From the NCBI RefSeq assembly GCF_002159175.1, contig NZ_NFGZ01000007.1, forward strand, positions 83,356 to 147,355: 64,000 bases of DNA, read 5' to 3'. A model generated the notes under the pieces. That model ran no database searches. It was given only the letters and a program-made list of their open reading frames with translations, and was not told where the DNA came from. Below, piece by piece: positions 52,105-60,066 of this stretch; the first letter of the stretch is position 1; every line of letters begins with the position of its first letter. Position numbers and translations under genes: made by a program. This DNA is from Flavonifractor sp. An92 (lineage in GTDB: Bacteria; Bacillota; Clostridia; Oscillospirales; Oscillospiraceae).

Positions 52105-53076
52105 TCAGCTCTGAGGGTTCCCCAGAATGGGGTGGACATGCTCCACCGCCGTTTGGGTCGGCTCCGCGTCCTGCTTGCCCTGGATCAGATCCAGCGTAAA
52201 GCCGCCGCCGGTGCGCTCGGTCCCCTTCCCTACCACGGCTTTCGTCAGGTTCTGACCCAGCGTGTAATCAAGCGTGACCGCCTCAAAGTACACGCCGGTG
52301 TCCCAACCCTCAAAGAACACCCGGTCGTGATACTCCTTCACATCGTCTCCGTCGCTGTCGTAGTAGAGAGAGTAGCCGTTGACGGTATAGCCATTCTCCG
52401 TCCAGGTGGCGTAACCCTCGTACTGCTCGCTTATATAGGGAAGGTCTCCGGGCCGGAAACGCAGAGTGAAGGAGCTCTGGCCGTCGGCGCTGGTGCCGAG
52501 CAAATCCACCTCCAACAGCTGCTCATCCTGGACGATGGCCTTTCCGGTGATGGTAAAGCCCTCCATGGCCATGCGGGTAGCCAGGGTGGCGGGGTCGTCG
52601 GTGCCAAAAATCTGGAGCATCTGCTCCGCGGTCAGGTCCTGGTACACCACATCCCGGGCATAGTCCCAGCAGATCATGATGCAATCCGTGCCGGTCAGGT
52701 CAGGCAGGTCCAGCGCCTCGTCAGTAAAATAGTATCCCTCGGGGAGCGTGGGCACCACCAGCTCGTAGGCATTGGGGTCGTAGGCCGTATTGGTCTCCGG
52801 CACGGGGGTCGCGGTGGGCTGCGCGGTATTCTGATCTGCCACGGCGGGCTCTCCGCTGCCGGGCCGCAGAGCCGCCCCCGGCGCCCCGGTCTGCCACCAA
52901 AGCGCCGTTCCCAGGAAGAGCGCCAGCGCAGCGCAGGCCGCCAGGCCCGCCGCCCAGCCGGTGTAGCGCCGGGGCTGCCTCCGGGTGGGGACGCCCCGCT
53001 CCAGGGCCTCCATCAGCTCCAGATGGGCAATGGAGGGCAGTTTTACCCGGTCCATATAGGTCTGATAGTGTTTCAT
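52105..53076 (-). CDS. Membrane protein, probable anti-sigma factor for the upstream ECF sigma
   Basis: A 323-residue single-pass membrane protein. The 40-residue cytosolic N-terminus (MKHYQTYMDRVKLPSIAHLELMEAL region) is short and lacks a zinc-binding HxxxCxxC. One transmembrane helix lies at about 43-62; a Thr/Pro-rich linker and an extracellular domain of about 220 residues follow. The gene follows an ECF sigma factor by 20 bp, the standard place for its anti-sigma. The family of the extracellular domain is not recognised. Confidence 0.7.
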   Translation of the reverse strand: MKHYQTYMDRVKLPSIAHLELMEALERGVPTRRQPRRYTGWAAGLAACAALALFLGTALWWQTGAPGAALRPGSGEPAVADQNTAQPTATPVPETNTAYDPNAYELVVPTLPEGYYFTDEALDLPDLTGTDCIMICWDYARDVVYQDLTAEQMLQIFGTDDPATLATRMAMEGFTITGKAIVQDEQLLEVDLLGTSADGQSSFTLRFRPGDLPYISEQYEGYATWTENGYTVNGYSLYYDSDGDDVKEYHDRVFFEGWDTGVYFEAVTLDYTLGQNLTKAVVGKGTERTGGGFTLDLIQGKQDAEPTQTAVEHVHPILGNPQS

Positions 53077-53096
53077 GGCGTGCTGACTCCTTTCGT

Positions 53097-53564
53097 TCAG
53101 ACTTCTTCGGCGAGAAAATCTTTCAGTTTTTTCCGCGCCCGGGACAGCCGGGAGCGGGTGGTCCCCTCCTGCTCACCCAGGATGGCGGCGATCTCGCCGG
53201 TCTGGTAGCCCTCGTAGTAAAAAAGATGGACGGCGGCCCGGTCCTTGGGCCTCAGGCGCAGCATGGCCTCCATCACCCCCTGCTCCTCCGGCGCGGCGGC
53301 GGGGAAGCTCTCCAGCAGCGGCGCGGTGCGCTGCCGCCAGGGGGCGCGCAGGCGGCTTTTGCAGCCGTTTACCGTCACCTTCAACAGCCACGCCCGCTGA
53401 TGGGCCCCGTCCGGGCAGACCGGCGGGCGCTCCAGCCAGGCCAGAAAGGTGTCCTGGACCGCGTCCTCCGCCTCGTGGGCGTCCCCCAGGATGGCCGCCG
53501 CCGCCCGGTAAAGGGTGTGCTCGTAGGTGCGCACCAGCCGTTCCAGTTCCGTTTCATCGGTCAC
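53097..53564 (-). CDS. ECF-type RNA polymerase sigma factor
   Basis: A 155-residue group IV sigma factor. Region 2 includes LYRAAAAILGDAHEAEDAVQDTF with the -10 recognition helix, and region 4 includes LRPKDRAAVHLFYYEGYQTGEIAAILG and a SRLSRARKKL recognition helix. It directs polymerase to an extracytoplasmic-stress regulon. It is co-transcribed with a membrane protein, probably its anti-sigma. The target promoter is not evident in this window. Confidence 0.94.
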   Translation of the reverse strand: MTDETELERLVRTYEHTLYRAAAAILGDAHEAEDAVQDTFLAWLERPPVCPDGAHQRAWLLKVTVNGCKSRLRAPWRQRTAPLLESFPAAAPEEQGVMEAMLRLRPKDRAAVHLFYYEGYQTGEIAAILGEQEGTTRSRLSRARKKLKDFLAEEV

Positions 53565-53616
53565 CTTGGTTCCCTCCCTTCAACCTTATAAACGCGCGAC
53601 GAAGCCAAATTGCTGC

Positions 53617-53648
53617 AAAAAAATGCCGCCCGCAGGCGGCATTTTTTT
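53617..53648 (-). terminator. Terminator of the T-box-controlled ABC operon
   Basis: A 14-bp stem of A7/T7 plus TGCCGCC (53617-53630 with 53635-53648), 4-nt loop. It overlaps the stop codon of the ATPase gene. Confidence 0.88.
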
Positions 53649-54453
53649 AATCCTCCGAGAGAAGGATGCGGTCGTTGTCCAAATCCTTTCCAGCTCCGGC
53701 CTTGAAGCGGTGGAGCAGGTCCTCGACCGTGAGGCCCTCCCGCTCCTCCCCCTGGATATCCAGCACGATGTTGCCGGCGTTCATCATCAGGGTGCGGTTG
53801 CCCAGCTCCAGGGCGTTTTTCATGTTGTGAGTGATCATCAGGCAGGTGATGTGCTCCTGGGCCACGATCTCCCGGGTGAGCTTCAGCACTTTCTCCGCCG
53901 TGCCCGGGTCCAGGGCAGCGGTGTGCTCATCCAGCAGCAGCAGCTTGGGGGGCACCATGGTGGCCATCAGCAGGGTGAGGGCCTGGCGCTGGCCGCCGGA
54001 GAGCAGGCCCACCGGCTGGCGCATCCGGTCCTCCAGTCCCATGTCCAGCCGGGAGAGCTGGTCCCGGAAGAAGGCCTTGTCCTTCTTGCTCACCCGGCTG
54101 AAAAAGGCCTTCTGGTGCTTGGTGGTGCGGAGATAGGCCAGGGCCAGGTTCTCCTCGATGGTCATGTGAGGGGCGGTACCCCGCATGGGGTCCTGGAAAA
54201 GGCGGCCGATGTTGCGGCTGCGCCGGTAGGCCGGCAGGTACGTCAGGTCCTCACCGCCCAGGGTGATAGAGCCCTCGTCCACATAGAAGTCTCCGGCAAT
54301 GGCGTTGAAGAGGGTGGACTTGCCCGCGCCGTTGGAGCCCACGATGGTGGCGAAATCTCCGTCGGCCAGAGTGAGGCTCAGGCCGCTGAGGGCGGTCTTT
54401 TCATTCACGGTGCCAGGGTTGAAGGTTTTGGAGATGTTCTTCAGTTCCAGCAT
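53647..54453 (-). CDS. ABC transporter ATP-binding protein, probable tryptophan importer
   Basis: A 268-residue ABC ATPase with Walker A GSNGAGKST, Q-loop LFQDPMRGT, signature LSGGQRQA, Walker B LLLDEHTAALDP and switch His in MITHNMK. It belongs to the three-component group of ABC systems with a PF04392-type binding protein (TrpXYZ-like in streptococci). It is the last gene of an operon behind a Trp-type T-box; its start abuts the permease stop. Confidence 0.92.
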   Translation of the reverse strand: MLELKNISKTFNPGTVNEKTALSGLSLTLADGDFATIVGSNGAGKSTLFNAIAGDFYVDEGSITLGGEDLTYLPAYRRSRNIGRLFQDPMRGTAPHMTIEENLALAYLRTTKHQKAFFSRVSKKDKAFFRDQLSRLDMGLEDRMRQPVGLLSGGQRQALTLLMATMVPPKLLLLDEHTAALDPGTAEKVLKLTREIVAQEHITCLMITHNMKNALELGNRTLMMNAGNIVLDIQGEEREGLTVEDLLHRFKAGAGKDLDNDRILLSED

Positions 54454-55362
54454 TTACTTCTCCCCCTTTCGCGCGGCCAGGGCCTTGCTCTTTTTGGCCT
54501 GGAAGGCGGCCCAGTTCCGGATGGCAGGGGCCGAAATGGCGATGCCCACGATCACGGCGGACACCAGCTTCATGTAGTCGGCCGGCACATTGGCCCGCAG
54601 GGCGGCGGCGTAGATGAAGCGGTAGATGATGCTGCCCGCCAGCACGCCCAGCACCCGGCGGACCATGGAGCCCTTGCCGATGAGGGTCTCACCGATGACC
54701 AGGGCAGCCAGCGCCAGCACCACCATGCCGGTGCCGCTGTTCACGTCGGCAAAGGTGTTATACTGGGCCACCATGGCCCCGGAGAGGCCGGTCATGGCGT
54801 TGGCCACGCACAGGCCCACCGTGATGGTGAAGGTGGGGTTGATGGAGGAGGCCCGGACCATATCGGCGTTGTCGCCGGTGGCCCGGATGGAGAGGCCCAG
54901 CCGGGTCCCCAGGAAGAGGACCAATGCCGCGCACACCACCAGCACCAGCACGGCGGTGACCACCAGCTTGTACCAGCTGCCGCCGATGCCGGCGTCCTTG
55001 GCCAGGGTGTAGATGGACTGGGCCTGGAAGAGGGACTTATTGCCCGAGCCCATGACCATCAGGTTGATGGAGTACAGGCCGATGTTGGTGACGATGCCCG
55101 CCAGGATGGAGGGCACGCCCAGCTTGGTCTGGAGGAAGGCGGTGATGAAGCCGGCGGCCGCGGCGGCCAGCATGCCCGCCGGGATGGCCAGGATGGGATG
55201 TCCTGCCAGACAGCACACCGCAGACACGGCGCCGCCCAGGACGAAGGCCCCGTCGGTGGTCATATCGGCGATGTTCAGGATGGAAAAGCTCAGAAAGAGG
55301 GCCAGAGCAATGGGGGCGTAGAGAAAGCCCGCCTCCAGCGCGGTCTGGACGATGGTGAGCAC
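54454..55362 (-). CDS. ABC transporter permease, probable tryptophan importer
   Basis: A 302-residue permease of the branched-chain/sugar-type BPD-transp-2 superfamily, with about nine hydrophobic segments and a family segment ILNIADMTTDGAFVLGG. It partners the ATPase next to it and the lipoprotein upstream. A hairpin (55388-55414) separates it from the binding-protein gene. Confidence 0.92.
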   Translation of the reverse strand: MLTIVQTALEAGFLYAPIALALFLSFSILNIADMTTDGAFVLGGAVSAVCCLAGHPILAIPAGMLAAAAAGFITAFLQTKLGVPSILAGIVTNIGLYSINLMVMGSGNKSLFQAQSIYTLAKDAGIGGSWYKLVVTAVLVLVVCAALVLFLGTRLGLSIRATGDNADMVRASSINPTFTITVGLCVANAMTGLSGAMVAQYNTFADVNSGTGMVVLALAALVIGETLIGKGSMVRRVLGVLAGSIIYRFIYAAALRANVPADYMKLVSAVIVGIAISAPAIRNWAAFQAKKSKALAARKGEK

Positions 55363-55387
55363 GGCAAATCGCTCCTTTCACGGGGAT

Positions 55388-55414
55388 AGCCCCCGCCGTG
55401 TTCCGGCGGGGGCT
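55388..55414 (-). other. Intercistronic hairpin after the binding-protein gene
   Basis: A perfect 11-bp stem (55388-55398 with 55404-55414) without a minus-strand T run. Such hairpins after binding-protein genes commonly stabilise the upstream mRNA or lower downstream expression. Confidence 0.6.
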
Positions 55415-55430
55415 TTGGGATTCGGAAGGG

Positions 55431-56477
55431 TTACTCCTGGGTGGTCTGGACCTCCACCAGGCTGGAGCCCATGCTCTCAAAGACGGAGTAGTCCACGCCC
55501 AGAGTGGCGGCGGTGTCGGTGTTGACGGTGATGATGTCGCCGGAGACGGTGACGAAGTCGGAGGGCACCTCGCCGCTCTGGAGGACCTCCACCGCCAGGT
55601 CGGCGGTCTGGGTGCCCAGGTCGGTGTAGTTCACGCCGCAGGTGGCAAAGGCGCCGTTGCGCACGAAGGAGTCAGCTCCGGCGTAGTGGGGGATGCCCGC
55701 CTCAGCCAGCGTGGGGGCAATGGCCAGCTCGGCGGCCTGCACCACGTTGTCGGTGGGGGTGAACACCGCGTCCACCTGATCCAGCATGGAGTTGACGGCG
55801 GCTACGATCTCATCGGTGGTGTTGCCGGTCTTGTCGATGTAGGAGATGCCCTTCCCGTCCAGGTACTCCTTGGCGGTCTCAATGGCAGGGGCGCTGTTGA
55901 CCTCGCTGGTGGAGTAGAGGAGGCCCACCGTCTGAACATCCGGGTTCTGGGCCAGCATCATGTCCAGCAGCAGCTCCACGTTCAGCGCGTCGCTGGTACC
56001 GGTGACGTAGGAGATGCCGGTGAGTCCGGCGGTCTCGGGGTAGCTCACGGTGCCGTAGATGACGGGGGTCTCGGTGGCCTGAGCGGTGGCGGCCATCTGC
56101 TGGGCGGCGGTGGTGCCGATGGGGATGATGGCGTCATAGCCGTCGGAGATGATCTGGGCGCCGATCTGGGAGAGGGTCGAGGGGTCGTTGTTGCCATTAA
56201 AATCGCCGTAGGTGATTTCGATGCCCAGTTCAGCGGCCTTGGCGTCCAGCTCGGCGGTGATGGCGTCCCGGATCTCGTTCATGGAAGCGTGGTCCAGCTG
56301 CCGCACCACGGCGATCTTGTAGCCCTCGCCGCTGCCGGAACCGCCGCCGGCGGGGTCGGTGCTGGGCTGGGAGGCCGTGCCGCCGGAGCAGGCGGTCAGG
56401 GACAGGGCCAGAGCGGCCGCGGCGGTCAGGGACAGGACGTTTCTCAGAGACAGCTTGTTCATAGTAGGTTCCTCCAT
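55431..56477 (-). CDS. ABC transporter substrate-binding lipoprotein, probable tryptophan-binding
   Basis: A 348-residue lipoprotein with a lipobox at LTACSGG and two periplasmic-binding lobes of the ABC_sub_bind (PF04392) type. Recognisable pieces are YKIAVVRQLDHASMNEIRDA split at residues 52-71, IIPIGTTAAQQ and NSMLDQVDAVFTPTDN. Related proteins bind tryptophan or other aromatic compounds. A T-box with UGG specifier upstream supports tryptophan. TGGAGGAAC precedes the ATG. Confidence 0.92.
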   Translation of the reverse strand: MEEPTMNKLSLRNVLSLTAAAALALSLTACSGGTASQPSTDPAGGGSGSGEGYKIAVVRQLDHASMNEIRDAITAELDAKAAELGIEITYGDFNGNNDPSTLSQIGAQIISDGYDAIIPIGTTAAQQMAATAQATETPVIYGTVSYPETAGLTGISYVTGTSDALNVELLLDMMLAQNPDVQTVGLLYSTSEVNSAPAIETAKEYLDGKGISYIDKTGNTTDEIVAAVNSMLDQVDAVFTPTDNVVQAAELAIAPTLAEAGIPHYAGADSFVRNGAFATCGVNYTDLGTQTADLAVEVLQSGEVPSDFVTVSGDIITVNTDTAATLGVDYSVFESMGSSLVEVQTTQE

Positions 56478-56557
56478 AAAAATAGAATTGGTTTGGGTGG
56501 GCGATGGAGGGGCCGTTGCCAGCGGCCAAAGTTTAGAAGCTCTTTGTACCGGGGTAC

Positions 56558-56838
56558 AAAAAAACGCTTTCGTCCCCTTTCTGGGACAAAAGCGTCAGCT
56601 TCTGCGATACCACCCAAATTGACGTCAAAGACGTCCGCTCGCTTCGCGTACCATCATACGCGCCCGATGGATAACGGGTGGGGTCCCGTCGGCATCTACT
56701 TGGTTGCCCGTTCAAGCCGCCCTCTGAAGTCCATTCCTCCACCGCCTCAGACTCCGCTTCCACCGTCCGGAGCTCGCTATCCATCCGCCGCATGAAGTAC
56801 TTCTCTTCATCACTGGTTTCAAGTTCTTTGGTTGTTGT
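56558..56838 (-). ncRNA. T-box riboswitch, tryptophan type, with terminator
   Basis: The leader between the promoter and the binding-protein gene holds all parts of a T-box. Stem I contains a GAA-UGG-AC segment with a specifier UGG at 56731-56733. The antiterminator T-box GGGTGGTATCGC is at 56604-56615, one base from the GGGTGGTACCGC consensus. A terminator (56564-56576 with 56583-56595) ends in seven Ts. Uncharged tRNA-Trp should stop termination and switch on the transporter. Confidence 0.85.
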
Positions 56839-56843
56839 AGTGT

Positions 56844-56872
56844 AGTATACGCTTCCGACGGCCGTTTGTCAA
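56844..56872 (-). promoter_or_regulatory. Promoter of the T-box operon
   Basis: Minus-strand TTGACA (56867-56872) and TATACT (56844-56849), exactly 17 bp apart. Confidence 0.85.
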
Positions 56873-56887
56873 CCCCTGTTGTACAAA

Positions 56888-56924
56888 GCCGGCAGGCGGA
56901 AGCTCTGTGCTCCCGCCTGCCGGC
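56888..56924 (-). terminator. Hairpin after the small lipoprotein gene
   Basis: A 12-bp stem (56888-56899 with 56913-56924) with a weak minus-strand TTTG tail; it separates the lipoprotein gene from the T-box promoter. Confidence 0.65.
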
Positions 56925-56932
56925 CCAAAGGG

Positions 56933-57274
56933 TCAATCCACTTTGGTCATGCGGACGATCACCGGCGTGGAGTTCTCCCCCAGCTCACCGGTGTAGGTGA
57001 TCTCCACCCGGTCGCCCTCGGCAAAGCCGTCGGTAGTGACACCCTCGCCGTAGTCCATGGTCTGGTACTCATCATCCTCGGTCAGCAGCACGAGGAAATT
57101 GTCCATGCGGTTGATGATGCCCCGCACCACTTTTTCTTCACTCTTGCCCGACGGAGCGGCGGTACTGACCGTCGGCGTGCTGCTGGGTTCCTTTCCGCCC
57201 TGCAGCGCGCTGCACGCGGTCAGCGACAGCACCACCAGTATCAAAGTCAGCATCAGGGATAGGGTTCGCTTCAT
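56933..57274 (-). CDS. Small lipoprotein of unknown function
   Basis: A 113-residue lipoprotein. The signal peptide ends in LTACS; a Ser/Thr/Pro-rich linker leads to a compact C-terminal domain of about 65 residues (VVRGIINRMDNFLVLLTED through VEITYTGEL), which looks like a small beta barrel. I do not recognise the family. I choose ATG 57274, seven bases after AAAGGA; the ATG at 57280 is too close to it. Two small hairpins (57307-57325 and GGCTGG/CCAGCC near 57340-57355) lie in the leader. Confidence 0.75.
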   Translation of the reverse strand: MKRTLSLMLTLILVVLSLTACSALQGGKEPSSTPTVSTAAPSGKSEEKVVRGIINRMDNFLVLLTEDDEYQTMDYGEGVTTDGFAEGDRVEITYTGELGENSTPVIVRMTKVD

Positions 57275-57544
57275 GTTCATTTCCTTTCTTGGTATCCGTA
57301 GGTTGCGCTGCCGGTGTGCGGCAGCTTTGGTGCCACGGCTGGAGTTAGCCCAGCCTTACAAAGCTTAGACTTCACTGGGGGCCAAATAGTTGTCGGACCA
57401 TTCGCCTGAAATTATTTTTTCAGAATTGGGCAAATCTCCCCCGGATTCTCCGCTCTGTTTGAGCATTTTTGCCAAGCCCTTGCCTCCGTCTTTCCCTGCC
57501 GCCGCTCTGTCGTGCAAAAAAGTCATCTTCAGCCAAATTAGCTC

Positions 57545-57572
57545 TTTACATTTTTGCAAACCGTGCTATAAT
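57545..57572 (+). promoter_or_regulatory. Promoter of the tRNA-Ala region
   Basis: TTTACA (57545-57550) and an extended TGCTATAAT (TATAAT at 57567-57572) with a 16-bp spacer, about 70 bp before the first tRNA-like copy. Confidence 0.7.
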
Positions 57573-57640
57573 ATAATGCGTTCGGGTGTTCTTGCCTGCT
57601 CTTTTCTTGTCAAGCGGTTCACTCGTTTCTTTTCTTCTTT

Positions 57641-57782
57641 GGGCCTATAGCTCAGCTGGGAGCGCAAAGGGTTCGGTTTTCTGCCACATCTACAATTTCA
57701 TATTGCTTTATTCTTCTGTTCCGCTTTTGGAACTGTTGATTTGGGCCTATAGCTCAGCTGGGAGAGCGTACGGTTCGCATCC
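57641..57782 (+). pseudogene. Truncated tRNA-like copies, first unit
   Basis: Two tRNA starts in a row. At 57641 a copy begins like tRNA-Ala but leaves the tRNA pattern within the D arm. At 57743 the first 40 nt of tRNA-Ala(CGC) are identical to the intact gene and stop just after the anticodon (GCATCC). No T arm or acceptor 3' strand follows either, so neither can make a tRNA. Confidence 0.8.
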
Positions 57783-57913
57783 ATATGCAGACACATCCCA
57801 CGGCTTAGGTTCCCTTCCAATTCAGCAGTCCGATTTCCCGGACTTACCCCTCAAAATTGAATATCTTAAAAATCCGTTTTTCATAACTTTTTCGGTTGAA
57901 AAATGGCTAATTT

Positions 57914-58015
57914 GGGCTCGTAGCTCAGCTGGGAGCGCAAAGGGTTCGGTTTTCTGCCTCATCTATAATTTCATATTGCTTTATTCTTCTGTTCCCCTTT
58001 TGGAACTGTTGATTT
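57914..58015 (+). pseudogene. Truncated tRNA-like copy, second unit
   Basis: Starts GGGCTCGTAGCTCAGCTGGG, a tRNA acceptor/D-arm start, then diverges. It matches 57641-57742 except for a few bases and directly precedes the intact tRNA-Ala. Confidence 0.75.
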
Positions 58016-58091
58016 GGGCCTATAGCTCAGCTGGGAGAGCGTACGGTTCGCATCCGTAAGGTCGTCGGTTCGATCCCGATTAGGTCCACCA
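58016..58091 (+). tRNA. tRNA-Ala (anticodon CGC)
   Basis: A complete 76-nt tRNA with encoded CCA. The acceptor stem contains the G3-U70 wobble that marks alanine tRNAs, the anticodon loop is TTCGCAT (anticodon CGC, reading GCG), and the D and T stems pair fully. It lies next to the mobile element and is followed by a strong terminator. Confidence 0.96.
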
Positions 58092-58092
58092 C

Positions 58093-58130
58093 ACTCGGGA
58101 GATCTCGTTTTGAGATCTCCCGAGTTTTTT
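58093..58130 (+). terminator. Terminator of tRNA-Ala
   Basis: A perfect 14-bp stem (58093-58106 with 58112-58125), 5-nt loop and T6. Confidence 0.93.
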
Positions 58131-58137
58131 CATGCTT

Positions 58138-59736
58138 TCAGGATGCACGATAGTACACACTCTTGTCCCCTTCCGGATGCAGGAAGTCGAAGAACTGTGT
58201 GACACTGATTTTGAATTCCACTTCGATTTCAAAGTTCCTCCCGATATTTACCCGCTCAATGAGCTGCCGCAGGATCATCTTCTTTCCCTCGATACTACTC
58301 CCCGCATACAGGTCGGCCCAGGACATAATCTTGTCATACTCCTTTTGGACGGCAACGGCAGAGCTCTTCAGATCAGCCGCTTTTTCCTTGGCCTGTTCCA
58401 ATTCCTGTGCCAGCGCCGCCAGTTTGCTTCGGGTGTCCTCTATCATCTCACCGAGGATGTCCGCTCCAAAACTGCCAGTCCCATTGATGGTCTTGATGAT
58501 CTCTTTCTTGTAGCTCTCCAGCTCCCGTTCTGCGGAGGCATGGAGTTTCTCCAGATTGGCCACCGAACTGTTTGCCAGTTGGAGTTCCTTCTCCCGCTGC
58601 TTTTGAATGAGCTGGCTCCTGGGTGCAGTCTTCATCCGCTCAAAGAGTTGGATGACGATCTTATCAATAATGCCGTCCAGTTTCTCGCCGGAGTATCCGG
58701 TCTGGCCGTCACAGTCCTGAGGATGGCGGATCTTGTAGTGGCAGGCATATCGGATATGGGTTTCCCGTTTGGGCTCACCCTTGGCGCGTCTACCGCTGCT
58801 GGTGGTCAGCACCAGTTTGGAACCACAGTGGGCGCAGTAGACCATCCCGGAGAGCAGCGCCTTCCCCTTGGAGTTAAAGGGCACTTCATTGTGGTGCATT
58901 GTCCTGGCCTCCATCAACTCCTGTGCTCGCTCATACAGATCCAGCGGAACAATTTGCAGCTCCGGAAAGATTTCTGAGCGTGTTTCCCCACTGCGCAGGA
59001 TTCCCACATACATGATGTTCTTCAGCATTTTGATGATGGTGGTATTGGCGAAGTTGGTTCCCTTTCGATTGAGATAGCCGTTGTTATATAACCACCGGGA
59101 CAACCGCTGTGCGCCGAACCCCTCATAGACATATTTTTCAAAGATGATGCGCACCACCGCAGCTTCATCCGGGTCAACCAGAATCTCGTTGACTTCGTGA
59201 TTCTTTTTATTGAAGCGCCCCTGCTTTTCCAGGCGGTATCCATAGGGGACGATCCCGCCCCGGAACCTCCCCTCCTGCACGATTTGCGAAAGGCGTGTCT
59301 TTGTTCGGGCAGAGGTTTTGAGGCTCTCGCCGGAGGCCTGCCAGTAACGGATATAGTTCAGCAGTTTGTCGATATGATCATCCATCTTCTGCTGCCCTTC
59401 CATTGCGCTCCACACTTCGATTCCGTTGCGGATGAACCACTCTACTACGAAGGGTGTCTCATCGTCCCGCCGCCCCAGGCGGTCGAACATGAACACCAGC
59501 AGGATGTCAAACTTCCGTTCCTCAGCGTCCTGGCGGATCTCTTGAATCGCGTCGCGGTCAGCGGCAGCCACCTTGAAACCCGAGACACCTTTTTCCGCAA
59601 ATTCTTTGATGATCGTCCATCCCTGGCTTTCCGCAAATTCACGGCAGTATTGTTTCTGCATCGGGATATCATCTTTTTCTACCTGTCCTTTGGTAGAGAC
59701 TCGATAGAGGCAATATACTCTCTTGTTTTTTTCCAT
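58138..59736 (-). CDS. Large serine recombinase (site-specific integrase)
   Basis: A 532-residue large serine recombinase that would integrate and excise the element. The resolvase domain has the nucleophile Ser14 (YRVSTKGQ) and FMFDRLGRRDDET. The recombinase domain follows (GGIVPYGYRLEKQ, DEAAVVRIIFEKYV), then a zinc ribbon (CAHCGSKLVL through YACHYK and CDGQT) and a C-terminal coiled coil with a catalytic-domain-interacting tail. Length is complete. ATG 59736 has AAAGGAC upstream. Confidence 0.95.
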   Translation of the reverse strand: MEKNKRVYCLYRVSTKGQVEKDDIPMQKQYCREFAESQGWTIIKEFAEKGVSGFKVAAADRDAIQEIRQDAEERKFDILLVFMFDRLGRRDDETPFVVEWFIRNGIEVWSAMEGQQKMDDHIDKLLNYIRYWQASGESLKTSARTKTRLSQIVQEGRFRGGIVPYGYRLEKQGRFNKKNHEVNEILVDPDEAAVVRIIFEKYVYEGFGAQRLSRWLYNNGYLNRKGTNFANTTIIKMLKNIMYVGILRSGETRSEIFPELQIVPLDLYERAQELMEARTMHHNEVPFNSKGKALLSGMVYCAHCGSKLVLTTSSGRRAKGEPKRETHIRYACHYKIRHPQDCDGQTGYSGEKLDGIIDKIVIQLFERMKTAPRSQLIQKQREKELQLANSSVANLEKLHASAERELESYKKEIIKTINGTGSFGADILGEMIEDTRSKLAALAQELEQAKEKAADLKSSAVAVQKEYDKIMSWADLYAGSSIEGKKMILRQLIERVNIGRNFEIEVEFKISVTQFFDFLHPEGDKSVYYRAS

Positions 59737-59770
59737 GATTGCACCTTGTCCTTTCTGGTGTAGGACTGCG

Positions 59771-59816
59771 GTGCATATGGTTTGCTGTTCATTCAGTTGT
59801 CAAGGTTCATATGCAC
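59771..59816 (-). promoter_or_regulatory. Recombinase promoter with flanking inverted repeat
   Basis: Minus-strand TTGACA (59798-59803) and a weak CCATAT -10 (59775-59780) are 17 bp apart. GTGCATATG (59771-59779) and its exact inverse CATATGCAC (59808-59816) flank the -35, one over the -10 and one upstream, as for a looping or paired operator. Confidence 0.5.
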
Positions 59817-59854
59817 ACACAGTATCCCACACCACTGGTAAAAAGTCTACTGAA

Positions 59855-60052
59855 TCAAGCGGGCTTGTTCAGATTTTCAAAGTCCTGCGCCATCAACAGC
59901 GTCTGCTCAATTGCAGATACTGTGTCAGGCTGTGTAACGGCGTTTTTGAAGCGTAGGGCAACAATCAGTCCGTCCACTTCCATCGTGATATATTCTGTCG
60001 GCTCAGAGTATCGGGGATGCTCCCGATCATACATTGCCTGCTGATAACTCAT
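59855..60052 (-). CDS. Small TnpW-like element protein
   Basis: A 65-residue protein with a short beta-rich core (EYITMEVDGLIVALRFK) and a helical tail. Its size, position beside the recombinase and the pattern of a Tyr/Ile strand followed by a RF-K motif recall transposon-encoded TnpW proteins, whose function is unknown. The start is ATG 60052 with AAAGGAGG eight bases upstream. Confidence 0.65.
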   Translation of the reverse strand: MSYQQAMYDREHPRYSEPTEYITMEVDGLIVALRFKNAVTQPDTVSAIEQTLLMAQDFENLNKPA

Positions 60053-60066
60053 GTGATCATCCTCCT

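Larger units (their letters stand above)
57641..58055 (+). repeat. 142-bp direct repeat, offset 273 bp
   Basis: 57641-57782 and 57914-58055 are about 95 percent identical, each consisting of a 102-bp segment with a truncated tRNA start plus the first 40 nt of tRNA-Ala(CGC). The only intact tRNA is in the second copy. Between them lie about 130 bp of unique AT-rich sequence. Confidence 0.9.

Noticed and set aside
53097..53591. Short plus-strand frame opposite the ECF sigma gene
   Set aside because: Shadow of a gene with clear sigma-2 and sigma-4 regions.
56533..56936. Minus-strand open frames inside the T-box leader
   Set aside because: They run through the specifier, T-box and terminator and have no ribosome site; the RNA structure explains the sequence.
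57641..58091. CRISPR-like repeats
   Set aside because: Only two long units of 142 bp with a tRNA origin; no short repeat-spacer periodicity. No CRISPR array was found in the window.
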